Source: CBDATA01 sp965202845
GTDB lineage: Bacteria > Acidobacteriota > Vicinamibacteria > Marinacidobacterales > Marinacidobacteraceae
Assembly (NCBI GenBank): GCA_965202845.1
Contig: OZ241856.1
Coordinates: 744,001-808,000 of the forward strand
Reading direction: 5' to 3'
Length of the DNA: 64,000 nucleotides
Made by a program: the position numbers and the translations under genes. Below are positions 18,455 through 26,246 of the stretch, one piece after another (positions within the stretch are counted from its first letter, which is position 1; the number at the start of each line of letters is the position of its first letter). The notes beneath the pieces are model-generated. The model made no database searches. It had not been told where the DNA came from and saw only the letters and a list, made by a program, of their open reading frames with translations.

Positions 18455-18494
18455 GGAAAACCCGGCCGCGGCGCAAGGACGCCGGGACGTGTTC

Positions 18495-18523
18495 AGTATG
18501 CCCTCTGCGGGGGGCCGCGTCAA
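18495..18523 (-). promoter_or_regulatory. Candidate sigma70-type promoter of the DUF1592 operon
   Basis: Read on the minus strand, TTGACG (18523-18518) is followed after exactly 17 bases by CATACT (18500-18495). The start codon is at 18454, giving a leader of roughly 30-35 bases. No strong Shine-Dalgarno precedes that ATG. Spacing and both hexamers are close to consensus, which is notable in such GC-rich DNA. Confidence 0.55.
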
Positions 18524-18538
18524 ACGCCGATTCGGGAC

Positions 18539-18565
18539 AAAATCGGGGAGAAACGCCCGCCCCGA
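18539..18565 (-). terminator. Weak candidate intrinsic terminator after the micro-protein genes
   Basis: On the minus strand TCGGGG (18565-18560) pairs with CCCCGA (18548-18543) across an 11-base loop, followed by TTTT (18542-18539). It lies just after the stop of the 71-residue gene and before the operon promoter, where a terminator would be expected. The stem is only 6 bp, so confidence is modest. Confidence 0.35.
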
Positions 18566-18568
18566 ACC

Positions 18569-18784
18569 CTATGCGGGGCGCCTTCCGGAGATGGCTTCGC
18601 GCAGCCCTTCCAGCAGCCCCTCCAGCTTCGCCATCCGCTCGCGCAGCTGGCCGATCTGCTCGCTTTGGGCGTCAATGCGCTTGCGGAGCAGCTGCATTTC
18701 GCCGCGCAGGCTGCGGAACGCCGTGGAAATTGTGGCCAAGACAACCAGAGTTGAACCGATGATGGTCCACGAGGCTGCGTCCAT
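18569..18784 (-). CDS. Small membrane-anchored coiled-coil protein, copy 1
   Basis: The 71-residue product has one N-terminal hydrophobic segment (SWTIIGSTLVVLATISTAF) and then a charged coiled coil (LRGEMQLLRKRIDAQSEQIG, RERMAKLEGLLEGLREAISG). ATG 18784 is preceded by aaggaggg about 7 bases upstream, a strong ribosome site, which favours it over the ATG at 18823. It is nearly identical to the next gene over most of its length; the pair arose by tandem duplication. Similar micro-proteins with one helix plus LEGLLEGLREAI-type coiled coils are widespread but have no assigned role. It may oligomerise at the inner membrane. Confidence 0.75.
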   Translation of the reverse strand: MDAASWTIIGSTLVVLATISTAFRSLRGEMQLLRKRIDAQSEQIGQLRERMAKLEGLLEGLREAISGRRPA

Positions 18785-18846
18785 GGGAAAACCCTCCTTC
18801 GAGACGGTTGGTCCGGCCATCATAGCGCCACTCGGTCAACCGGCTC

Positions 18847-19074
18847 TCACGCGGGGCGCCTTCCAGAGATGGCCTCGCGCAGGCCTTCCAGCAGACCCTC
18901 CAGCTTCGCCATCCACTCGCGCAGCTGCCCGATCTGCTCGCTTTGGGCGTCGATGCGCTTGTCGAAATGCTGGCGGAGTTGCTGCATTTCGCCGCGCAGG
19001 CTGCGAAACCCCGTGGAAATTGTGGACAGAAGAACAATTGTGGAACCGATGCTGATCCAAGAGGCTGCGTCCAT
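18847..19074 (-). CDS. Small membrane-anchored coiled-coil protein, copy 2
   Basis: The 75-residue paralogue of the downstream copy has the same MDAASW start, hydrophobic segment (ISIGSTIVLLSTISTGF) and coiled-coil tail (KLEGLLEGLREAISGRRPA). It carries a 4-residue insertion (HFDK) in the coiled coil and Trp in place of Arg in LREWMAKLEG. The ribosome site is aagaggg, one base weaker than in copy 1. It begins 35 bases after the sulfite-oxidase-family gene, on the same strand. The high identity of the duplicate, including the leader, suggests recent duplication or selection for both copies. Confidence 0.75.
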   Translation of the reverse strand: MDAASWISIGSTIVLLSTISTGFRSLRGEMQQLRQHFDKRIDAQSEQIGQLREWMAKLEGLLEGLREAISGRRPA

Positions 19075-19109
19075 GGGAAAACCCTCTTTCGAGACGACCG
19101 GCGCACAAT

Positions 19110-20228
19110 TCAGGGGATATGGATGCGGCGCGTGACCTGTCCGTTATTCTCCCACGGCGTCGCCTTGTAGCGGGACGCCTCCTCCTCGGTGGGCTGGACG
19201 CCCCGGTCGTCGTGGGCGCGGGAAACGATCCGGTGTGCGCCGGGGGGCGGCGCCGGCCCGTCCATCCGAAAGCGCCGGAACCCGAACCGGTGGGCGGCCG
19301 GCAGGAGCTCCGCATCTCGAAAGGGGGCGTCATCCACTCGGATGTCGATGCGCCGGATCGGGGTCGCGCCGTCGTTCCACGCGAGTCCGTGGATGCGGAT
19401 TGCGGCGTCCCGGATCCGCTCGACCCGGGTCGCAAGGGACTTGAGTCGCATGCGGCCGATGGCGCTCGCGGTGTGGAGGACGCCCGCCGGGGTCTCCACG
19501 CCCCGCACTGTCACGTAGTCCTTGGCCTGATGCCACCCGGCGAACCGTTCCGGCCAGACCTCGATCCGCTGGAGCCACTTGACCTGGGCGACCCCGTAGA
19601 AGCCGGGGACGATCAGCCGGAGCGGGCCGCCGTGTTCCCGGGGGAGCGGTTCGCCGTTCATGGCGTCGGCGAGCAGCGCCCCGGGTGCGAGGGCGTCGGC
19701 CACCGGAAGACTGCGGGCGAAGCGGCCGGGGTATCTCCGGCCGCGCAACCGCTCGTTGGCGCGGTCGGCGCCGAAGAACACCACCTCCCGGGATTCGGGA
19801 CCGATGTGCTCCTCCAGCAGCGGCGCCAGCGGGACGCCGCCCCAGCGCGCCGCCCCCACCAGCCCGTGCATCCCGATCCCGCCGTTGCCGCAGCACTCGA
19901 AGAGCGCCACCGCTTCCACCCGGGGAAGCCCTGCGAGTTCGGCCAGGGCCAGGGTGCGGGCCGGAGCGTTCCGCGCGCCCACCGAAAGTCGGAACCGGTC
20001 GGGCTGGATGCGCGGAACCTCGCCGTGGTGGAGAACGAAGAACTCCGGATTGGGGACCACTTCGCCGCGCACCCGGGACAGGTCGGTGTAGCGGGCCCGG
20101 GTTCCGGCGGGGAGAGGCTCCAGGTCGCTCCACGGGAGGACTTCGGCTTGGCGGCGCCCCGCCCGCGCCGGGAGGGAGGGCGCGAGGGCGGCGGCCGCCA
20201 AGCCCGCCAGCGCCTCGCGCCGGTTCAA
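19110..20228 (-). CDS. Sulfite-oxidase-family molybdopterin oxidoreductase, exported
   Basis: The 372-residue protein has a Tat-type signal (NRREALAGLAAAALAPSLPARA). The Moco domain has FFVLHHGEVPRIQPDRFRL, the cysteine ligand in FECCGNGG (usual ECSGNGR), and GVPLAPLLEEH. The substrate-pocket region follows (VPGFYGVAQVKWLQRIEV), then a C-terminal Mo-co dimerisation domain (RRIDIRVDDAPFRDAEL, WENNGQVTRRIHIP). No heme domain is present, so electrons must pass to a separate carrier. Start is a TTG 13 bases after the TonB receptor stop, without a clear ribosome site; the signal peptide requires it. The molybdate transporter at 29527-31961 could supply its cofactor. The physiological substrate (sulfite or another S/N-oxide) cannot be told. 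Confidence 0.88.
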   Translation of the reverse strand: MNRREALAGLAAAALAPSLPARAGRRQAEVLPWSDLEPLPAGTRARYTDLSRVRGEVVPNPEFFVLHHGEVPRIQPDRFRLSVGARNAPARTLALAELAGLPRVEAVALFECCGNGGIGMHGLVGAARWGGVPLAPLLEEHIGPESREVVFFGADRANERLRGRRYPGRFARSLPVADALAPGALLADAMNGEPLPREHGGPLRLIVPGFYGVAQVKWLQRIEVWPERFAGWHQAKDYVTVRGVETPAGVLHTASAIGRMRLKSLATRVERIRDAAIRIHGLAWNDGATPIRRIDIRVDDAPFRDAELLPAAHRFGFRRFRMDGPAPPPGAHRIVSRAHDDRGVQPTEEEASRYKATPWENNGQVTRRIHIP

Positions 20229-20241
20229 GACCGAAACAGGA

Positions 20242-23043
20242 TCAGAAATGAATTCGGACCGCGAAGCGCGCGATGCGCGGGGAAAGGTAGTTGGAGACGC
20301 GGTTGTAGTTCGCGCCGCTGGATGTGTTGATCGCGGTCACGGTGTTCTGGTTCGTGATGTTGAACAGGTTGACTTCCGGGGAGATGCGCACGTCGCCGAC
20401 CATGAAGTCGCGGAAGAGCGCGAAGTCGAAGGTGGTCACGTTGTCGAGTCGGTCGGTTCCGATGGGCGCCGCCAGGATGGTTGCGCCGCCCTGGTTGAGG
20501 CCGCCGGCGAAGAAGGTGCGCGCCACTGGTTGCCCGGTCTGGTAGCGCATGACGCCGGAGACCCGGAAGTCCAGCGGAGCGTGCCACGTGCCGATCATCT
20601 TGAACTGGTGGGTCCGGTTGTAGAAGGACTTGCCCCTGGCGTTGATCTGGCTGTTCGGGTTGGTGAAGATGCCCGGGTTGGTGTTCTCCCACTGGCCGCC
20701 GCGCGACCAGGCGTCGGTGTCGTTCCAGGTGTAGGACACCAGCGCCTGCCAGTTGTTCGAGAAGCGCTTCTGACCGGTCAGTTCGACGCCGTTGTACGCG
20801 GTTTTGTATGTGTCGACGGTCGCGATCTGGCGCTCGCTCTTGCCGACGAATTCCGGGCGCAGGTTGTACACGGTGACCTGGCCTCCCTCGTCGCCGGTGC
20901 CGGGCTGGCCGTCCGGTCCCGGATCGGTGATCTGCATCGGATCGTAGGCCGAGTCGGGCGCGGCGAGGTTGATGATGTCGGAGTTGTCATCGCTGGTGCG
21001 CCTGGAGAAGGTGGCCTGGACCCAGATGTCCCCCTCGAACTCGCGTTCGAGGCTTGCCGTGATTTCATCGGTGAAGGCGTGCTTCAAGTCGGGCGAGATG
21101 GTGTTCACCGCCGCCAGCGCGCCGAACTGGTCCGAAAGCAGCGCCCCCTGCTCGCCGTCCTGGAATTGCTGGTCGCCGTTCAGGTCGTTCCACTCGTAGG
21201 TGTTGGTCAGTCCGCCGTTCTGGTTCACGAAGTTGGCGAACCCGGTGGAGAACTGGTGGAAGTACCGCCCCCAGCTCGCCTTGAACGCGCTTTTTCCGCC
21301 TTCCTCGAGGCCGACCACGACGCCCAGCCGGGGCGCGAAACTGGAGAGCTCGAGGATGCCGGTTCGCTCCGGGAACTGGCGCGGACACCCGCCCGCCGAC
21401 GTGCACCACTTCCCGTCCGGGCTGTTCTGCTCCGGCAGCCAGCCGTGGTAGCGGTCCCAGCGCAAGCCGAGTTTCAGGGTGAAACGGCCGCGCGTGATGA
21501 TGTCGTCGATGTACGCCGAGGTCTGGTCGAGGGTCTGGGCGTCGGTGCGCGGGGTGTTGCGGAACTGGACCTCGAACGGGACGCCGTTGTTGAGACGAAT
21601 GAAGACGTCGTCGATCGCGGTCGTCTCGTTCCGGATGGGATTGTGCGAGTACTCGACTCCGAACTTGAGTTCGTGATCGGCGCTCGCGACATCCTCCAGA
21701 AACCAGGTCAGGTCGCTCTTGTAGGAATAGCGCTTCCGGCGCCGCTCCACGTTGAAGTCGCGCGCGTTGATGAATGTCCCGAGGCCGACATCCTGGCCCG
21801 CCTGGCGGCCGGCCGCCTGCGCTTCCTCGGAGTGATAGGTCGGGAACCAGACGTTCAGGTGCGAGAAGCGGGTGTCCAGCAGGGCGTTTTCGCTGAGCGT
21901 CGAGGTCCAGGTGGCCTGGATGATGCGGAACGTGTCGTCCTCGATCCAGGTCGCCTCCGGCGGACGGTTCTCGGCGAGACCCCGGCGGGGCTTCCAGTAG
22001 GTCATCTCGTGCCATTCGGCGCTGATCTTGTTGCTCTGGTTGATGTCGGTGTCGCTCTTGATGACGAACTGGCGCATGTCGGTGTCCTCGGTCACCGACT
22101 CGACGCCGGAGACATACCGATGGACCCGTTCGTCGCGGAACGAGAAATAGAAGGTGGAGCGGTCGCGGATCACCGGCCCGCCGATCTGCCCGTTGAAGTC
22201 GCTCAGGTAGTCGAACTCGGAGCGGGTGCCGCCCTGGGACTCCAGCGCGTCGCTGAAGTTGTCGAACTGGGTGGCGTCGTTCTGGTAGAAGGCCCCCACC
22301 GAGCCGGCGAACTCGTTGCCGCCGGTCTTGGTCACCATGTTCAGGTACACGCCGGGAGCGTTCACCGAGGCCGGATGGGAGCCGACCTCCACCTGGATTT
22401 CCTCGAAGCTGTCGTAGTCGTAGTAGTAGCCGCTGGCGCCCAGGGCGGAGGGGCAGGTCACGTTCACCCCATTCAGGTAGTAGCTGTTCTGCCCCCACGA
22501 TGTGCCGCGCGCCGAAAAGACCGCCTGGAGGCCGGTCTCGCTGCCGCCCACATCGAGGCGGTTGGTGGTCACGCCGGGCGCCTGGTGCTCCAGCAGCGAC
22601 CACACGTCCCGGGCGCTCGGAACCTCCTCCAGCAGGCTCTCGTCGAAGGTTGCGCCGATCACGGTGCTCTTGGTGTCCAGCAGCGGCGATTCGCCGACCA
22701 CGGTGACCGTCTCCTGCACGGTGGAGAGCGCCAGTGTGACGTCCAAGGACGTGGTGCGGGCGATGTCCACCCGGACTTCCTCGTACACCAGGGTCTGGAA
22801 CCCGCCGAGCTCGTAGCGCAGCGTGTAGATGCCGGGCGATACCGCAAGGAAGCGGTAGCTGCCGGTCCCGGAGCTGACCGCGACCTCGCTGTCCGACTCG
22901 CCGTCCAGGGTGACCGATACGCCGGGGAGCACCTGTCCGGTGCCGTCCAGGATCGTGCCCTCGACGGTGCCCGACTGGGTCTGGCCGAAGGCGCCGCCGG
23001 CGACCAGAAGCGCGACGATCAGGAAGACAAATGAGTGTCTCAT
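20242..23043 (-). CDS. TonB-dependent receptor with N-terminal carboxypeptidase-regulatory-like domain
   Basis: ATG 23043 follows a ggagg ribosome site and gives a 933-residue outer-membrane protein. In order: signal peptide (FLIVALLVAGGAFGQ), a CarboxypepD_reg domain (GTVEGTILDGTGQVLPGVSV), a plug (VPSARDVWSLLEHQAPGVTT, GQNSYYLNGVNVT), and a large beta-barrel ending in the aromatic-terminated strand ARFAVRIHF. This is the 'Oar-like' type common in Acidobacteriota, which imports large substrates or acts in surface interactions; the ligand is unknown. The gene lies 115 bases after the TonB-CTD/DUF1326 gene and 13 before the sulfite-oxidase-family gene. Confidence 0.95.
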   Translation of the reverse strand: MRHSFVFLIVALLVAGGAFGQTQSGTVEGTILDGTGQVLPGVSVTLDGESDSEVAVSSGTGSYRFLAVSPGIYTLRYELGGFQTLVYEEVRVDIARTTSLDVTLALSTVQETVTVVGESPLLDTKSTVIGATFDESLLEEVPSARDVWSLLEHQAPGVTTNRLDVGGSETGLQAVFSARGTSWGQNSYYLNGVNVTCPSALGASGYYYDYDSFEEIQVEVGSHPASVNAPGVYLNMVTKTGGNEFAGSVGAFYQNDATQFDNFSDALESQGGTRSEFDYLSDFNGQIGGPVIRDRSTFYFSFRDERVHRYVSGVESVTEDTDMRQFVIKSDTDINQSNKISAEWHEMTYWKPRRGLAENRPPEATWIEDDTFRIIQATWTSTLSENALLDTRFSHLNVWFPTYHSEEAQAAGRQAGQDVGLGTFINARDFNVERRRKRYSYKSDLTWFLEDVASADHELKFGVEYSHNPIRNETTAIDDVFIRLNNGVPFEVQFRNTPRTDAQTLDQTSAYIDDIITRGRFTLKLGLRWDRYHGWLPEQNSPDGKWCTSAGGCPRQFPERTGILELSSFAPRLGVVVGLEEGGKSAFKASWGRYFHQFSTGFANFVNQNGGLTNTYEWNDLNGDQQFQDGEQGALLSDQFGALAAVNTISPDLKHAFTDEITASLEREFEGDIWVQATFSRRTSDDNSDIINLAAPDSAYDPMQITDPGPDGQPGTGDEGGQVTVYNLRPEFVGKSERQIATVDTYKTAYNGVELTGQKRFSNNWQALVSYTWNDTDAWSRGGQWENTNPGIFTNPNSQINARGKSFYNRTHQFKMIGTWHAPLDFRVSGVMRYQTGQPVARTFFAGGLNQGGATILAAPIGTDRLDNVTTFDFALFRDFMVGDVRISPEVNLFNITNQNTVTAINTSSGANYNRVSNYLSPRIARFAVRIHF

Positions 23044-23158
23044 GGGTTCTCCTCCGTGCGGGGAAGGGGGCCCCCGCCGAAGCAAGGAATATGCCCGGTT
23101 CGGGAAAGCGCAATCCATTCTCCCGCAAGGACGCCGCCGGGAATGCGTTGCGGATGTT

Positions 23159-24256
23159 TCAATCTTTTGGACGGGAATTCAGCGAACATGTGAAGATCGC
23201 TCGCTGCCGGTCGGTCCAGTCTCCCGAACCGTCACCGTGCTGGATCAGCATGCGACCCTCCCGGTACATGCCCAGGTCGAGCGCGAATTGCTTGCCGTTC
23301 GATTGCCTGCCGCTGTGATCCCAGCCTGCCGGGATCGCCGGATCCCGATACCGGTACACGCCGGTCCTTCCGTATGCGATCCGGTTCGCCCAGACGTCCA
23401 TCCCCGGGATCTGTTCCCGGAGCGCGCCGTCCGGCGTGATGGGAAGGCGGGTCTCCATTTCGAGGACGCCGGGGATGAACGCCCGCCGGAGGACGGCGCC
23501 CGCCTCCCGGACCGAGGTGATGGCGAGGGGGACCCGGCGGATCGCCCGGTAGCGCTGGGGAGCGCCGGGCGCCAAGCTGCGGAAGATTCCCAGGACGGCC
23601 TGCTCCTGCTCCCGGTCCAGGTCCTGGTTCAGATAGAGGGCGACCCAGGATTCGGGACCCAGGGTGACGAAGGTGACGCCGGCGAGGTCGGTGTCCCCGT
23701 AGCGGCCCGATTCCAGCCGGGTGGCGGTGGCGGCGTGGCAGGGCGGATGGGAGGGGGGCGCGTTGGAGCGGCACGGGCAGGGGGTGTCGCAGGGGCAGGC
23801 GGTGAAGGCGTGCCCCCGGATTTCCCAGTTCGGGGTTTCCAGGTCCGGGAAAGCGGTTCCGGTCGCCCCGGCGGCCGGCGGCAGCCGCATGCCGAAACCG
23901 CCGGCGGGACGCAGCATGAACCGGACCGTTTCCGCGAAGCGAAGCGCCACCGGCGTCCCGTCCACCAGCGTCGGCTCATAGGCCCAGTCTTCGGCGGCCT
24001 CCACCGCGGCGGCGGCCAGAACCTCGGGGCCGCGCAGACTGCGGACGGCGGCCACCCCGCCCTCCGGGTCGAGAGTCAGTTCGAGGATGACCAGCGCCTC
24101 CTCGCCGCGCGCCGCCGCCGCTTCCGGGTATTCCGGCGGAACGAAGCGCACCCGCGCCGGGCGAGCGATGTCCCCGCCGACTGGCAGGACCGGCGGCTCC
24201 CCACAAGCCCCGGCGAGTAGCAGGGGCCAAGCCAGCAGGCGCGAGCGTGGCAACAT
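23159..24256 (-). CDS. TonB C-terminal domain fused to DUF1326, lipoprotein
   Basis: The 365-residue product has a lipoprotein signal (LLAWPLLLAGACGE) and an energy-transducer-like TonB C-terminal domain at about residues 30-125 (PPEYPEAAAARGEEALVILE, AAVEAAEDWAYEPTLVDG). A DUF1326 domain begins near residue 140 with the typical cysteine cluster ACPCDTPCPC. TonB normally has an N-terminal membrane helix and a proline-rich spacer; neither is present, so this is unlikely to work as a classical TonB. DUF1326 function is unknown. It is just upstream of a TonB receptor on the same strand. Its start codon faces the TPR gene at 24275, with only 18 bases between. Confidence 0.82.
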   Translation of the reverse strand: MLPRSRLLAWPLLLAGACGEPPVLPVGGDIARPARVRFVPPEYPEAAAARGEEALVILELTLDPEGGVAAVRSLRGPEVLAAAAVEAAEDWAYEPTLVDGTPVALRFAETVRFMLRPAGGFGMRLPPAAGATGTAFPDLETPNWEIRGHAFTACPCDTPCPCRSNAPPSHPPCHAATATRLESGRYGDTDLAGVTFVTLGPESWVALYLNQDLDREQEQAVLGIFRSLAPGAPQRYRAIRRVPLAITSVREAGAVLRRAFIPGVLEMETRLPITPDGALREQIPGMDVWANRIAYGRTGVYRYRDPAIPAGWDHSGRQSNGKQFALDLGMYREGRMLIQHGDGSGDWTDRQRAIFTCSLNSRPKD

Positions 24257-24274
24257 GGAGGGCGATTCTGACTC

Positions 24275-25348
24275 ATGCGCCTCCTCTTCCCGGTCCTTGC
24301 CCTCCTCGCCGGGAATTTCCAGGACGCCTCCTTCCAGCGGGCCGCCGCCGCTCTCGAGGCGCGGGACCTGGCGGGCGCGGAGCAGGCCCTTGCGGAGTAT
24401 CTGGAGGGACGGGATGCCGATCCCGCCGCGCATCAGCGGGCCGGGGTCTTCTGGCTGGTCGGCGGCCAGCCGGCGCGGGCCGCGCCGCACCTGCGCGCCG
24501 CCATCGAACGGGACCCGGAGTTCGTGGACGCCCATCTCGCGCTCGGGCAGGCGCTCGGACAGCTCGGCCAGACGGAGGCGGCGCTTTTCGCCTTCCGGAC
24601 CGTTTCCCGGCTGGCGCCCGGGCGCATGGAAGCCCGCTATCTGGCCGCGGCGGCGCTCGACGCCGCCGGCAGGCTCTCCGAAGCGATCCCGGAAGCCCGC
24701 GCCGCCGTGGAGTTGGCCCCCGTCGATCCGAATCTGCGTCGCTTCCTCGGTCGGCTGCTGCTGCGGGTGGAGCGGTGGCCGGAGGCCCAGGCGGAACTGG
24801 AGGAGGCGCTCCGGCTCGGATTCCGCGGGCACCCGGACGTGTTCGCCGATCTCGGCGCCGCGCTTCTGGGGCGGGAGCGCTTCGGGCCGGCGCGGCTCGC
24901 CTTCGAGCGGCATCGGGACCTGGCGCCCGGCGATCCCCGGACGCTGCTCCAGCTCGGCTATCTCGCCTGGCGCGACGGCGACCACGAACGCTCGACGGCG
25001 CTTCTGGAGGAGGCGATCCGGATCGATCCGCACCTCCGGCGCGCCCATCACTTCCTGGGGCGGACCGCATTGCGGCGCGGCGACCTGGAAGGCGCCGAAG
25101 CGGCGTTTCGGCGGGCGCTCGAAGGGGATGGGGGTTTCCCCGAGGCGTGGTTCCATCTCGGCAAGATCGCGCTGCGGCGCGGCGAGGCGGAGACCGCGCT
25201 GCGGCATTTCGAGACCGCGATCCGGCTTGCGCCGGAGTATGCGGAGGCGCACTACCAGCTCGCCTTCGCGCAGCGCCGGCTCGGCGACCGGGAGGGGGCG
25301 GCGCGCTCGCTCGAAAGGTTTCGCGCGCTCCGGGACGTCGACCCGTGA
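24275..25348 (+). CDS. TPR-repeat protein, exported (first gene of TPR/FG-GAP operon)
   Basis: The 357-residue protein has a short hydrophobic leader (LLFPVLALLAGNFQ) and then about nine TPR units (FVDAHLALGQALGQLGQTEA, DPRTLLQLGYLAWRDGDHER, FPEAWFHLGKIALRRGEAET). ATG 24275 has ggaggg 12 bases upstream. Its stop overlaps the GTG of the next TPR gene, starting a chain of four coupled genes. It is a scaffold or adaptor by fold, with no enzymatic motif. The divergent neighbour starts only 18 bases away, so the promoter must lie inside that gene. Confidence 0.9.
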   Translation: MRLLFPVLALLAGNFQDASFQRAAAALEARDLAGAEQALAEYLEGRDADPAAHQRAGVFWLVGGQPARAAPHLRAAIERDPEFVDAHLALGQALGQLGQTEAALFAFRTVSRLAPGRMEARYLAAAALDAAGRLSEAIPEARAAVELAPVDPNLRRFLGRLLLRVERWPEAQAELEEALRLGFRGHPDVFADLGAALLGRERFGPARLAFERHRDLAPGDPRTLLQLGYLAWRDGDHERSTALLEEAIRIDPHLRRAHHFLGRTALRRGDLEGAEAAFRRALEGDGGFPEAWFHLGKIALRRGEAETALRHFETAIRLAPEYAEAHYQLAFAQRRLGDREGAARSLERFRALRDVDP

Positions 25349-26244
25349 CGGTTCTTTTCGCGCTTCTCGCGCTGGCCCAGCCTCCCGAAGAGCTGCTCGC
25401 CGAGGGGCGGCGCTGGCTCGAGGCGGGCAACCCGGCGGCGGCGGCGCGGGTCTTCGAACGGCTGACCGACGCGGCGCCTTCGGACGCCCGGTCGCACTAC
25501 TACCTCGGGGTGGCGCTTTTGGCCGCCGAACGGCCGCAAGCCGCGCTGGAAGCGCTCGAACGGGCGGAGGCGCTGGACCCCGACGAACCCGGTCCGGCGC
25601 TGGCCCATGCGCTCGGAACCGCGCGGATCCGTCTGGGAGACCCCGAGGGCGCGATCCGGGCGCTGGAGCCGGCGGCGCGGCGGCATCCGCAGGCCGTCGC
25701 GCTCCTGCTGCAGCTGGGGCACGCGCACTACTTCGGTCTCGACGGCGCCCGGGCACGGGACGTTCTGCTCCGGGCGCGCCGTCTGGCGCCGCAAAACCCC
25801 GCCGTCCATTTCCATCTCGGCCTCGCCGAAGCGGCGCTCGGTCTGCTGGCGGAAGCCGCTTCCTCCTTCACCGAGGCCGTCCGACTCCAGCCGGGCGACC
25901 CGGAGGCGCGGACAGCGCTCGCCCGGGTCCGGGCGCAGCAGGGCCGACTGGACGAAGCGGAGGCCGTCTACCGGGAGGCGCTGACGCTTGCGCCCGATTC
26001 TCCCGCCGCGCTCACCGGCATCGGCGCGCTGCGCCTGCAGCAGGGCGATCCGGAGGCGGCCCGCGTCCGGTTCGAAGCGGCGCTCGAAACCGACCCGCGC
26101 CACCGGCAGGCGCTCTACAACCTGGCGACCGCGCTCGCCGCGCTGGGCCTTGACGAGGAGGCGACGCGGGTTCGGGAACGCTTCGCCGAAGTCGCCGCCG
26201 AAGGCGACCCGGTCCATCGACCGACGCGCACCCGCCGCCGCTGA
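25345..26244 (+). CDS. TPR-repeat protein, second copy in operon
   Basis: A GTG start at 25345 overlaps the previous TGA (GTGA). The 299-residue product has a very short leader (VLFALLALAQPPEE) and about eight TPR units (ARSHYYLGVALLAAERPQAA, PAVHFHLGLAEAALGLLAEA, RQALYNLATALAALGLDEEA). The extended frame upstream is shadow of the first TPR gene. The leader is marginal as a signal peptide, but the two downstream FG-GAP genes have equally short ones, which suggests the whole operon is exported by a similar route. The FG-GAP gene starts 2 bases after its stop. Confidence 0.88.
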   Translation: MTVLFALLALAQPPEELLAEGRRWLEAGNPAAAARVFERLTDAAPSDARSHYYLGVALLAAERPQAALEALERAEALDPDEPGPALAHALGTARIRLGDPEGAIRALEPAARRHPQAVALLLQLGHAHYFGLDGARARDVLLRARRLAPQNPAVHFHLGLAEAALGLLAEAASSFTEAVRLQPGDPEARTALARVRAQQGRLDEAEAVYREALTLAPDSPAALTGIGALRLQQGDPEAARVRFEAALETDPRHRQALYNLATALAALGLDEEATRVRERFAEVAAEGDPVHRPTRTRRR

Positions 26245-26246
26245 GA

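Larger units (their letters stand above)
18569..19094. repeat. Tandem gene duplication, two ~250-bp direct copies
   Basis: Roughly 18569-18804 and 18847-19094 are direct copies covering the whole micro-protein gene, its ribosome site and part of the leader (catgggaaaaccctc followed by ttcgagacg in both). Differences are mostly substitutions plus one 12-base indel in the coiled coil. Confidence 0.8.
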
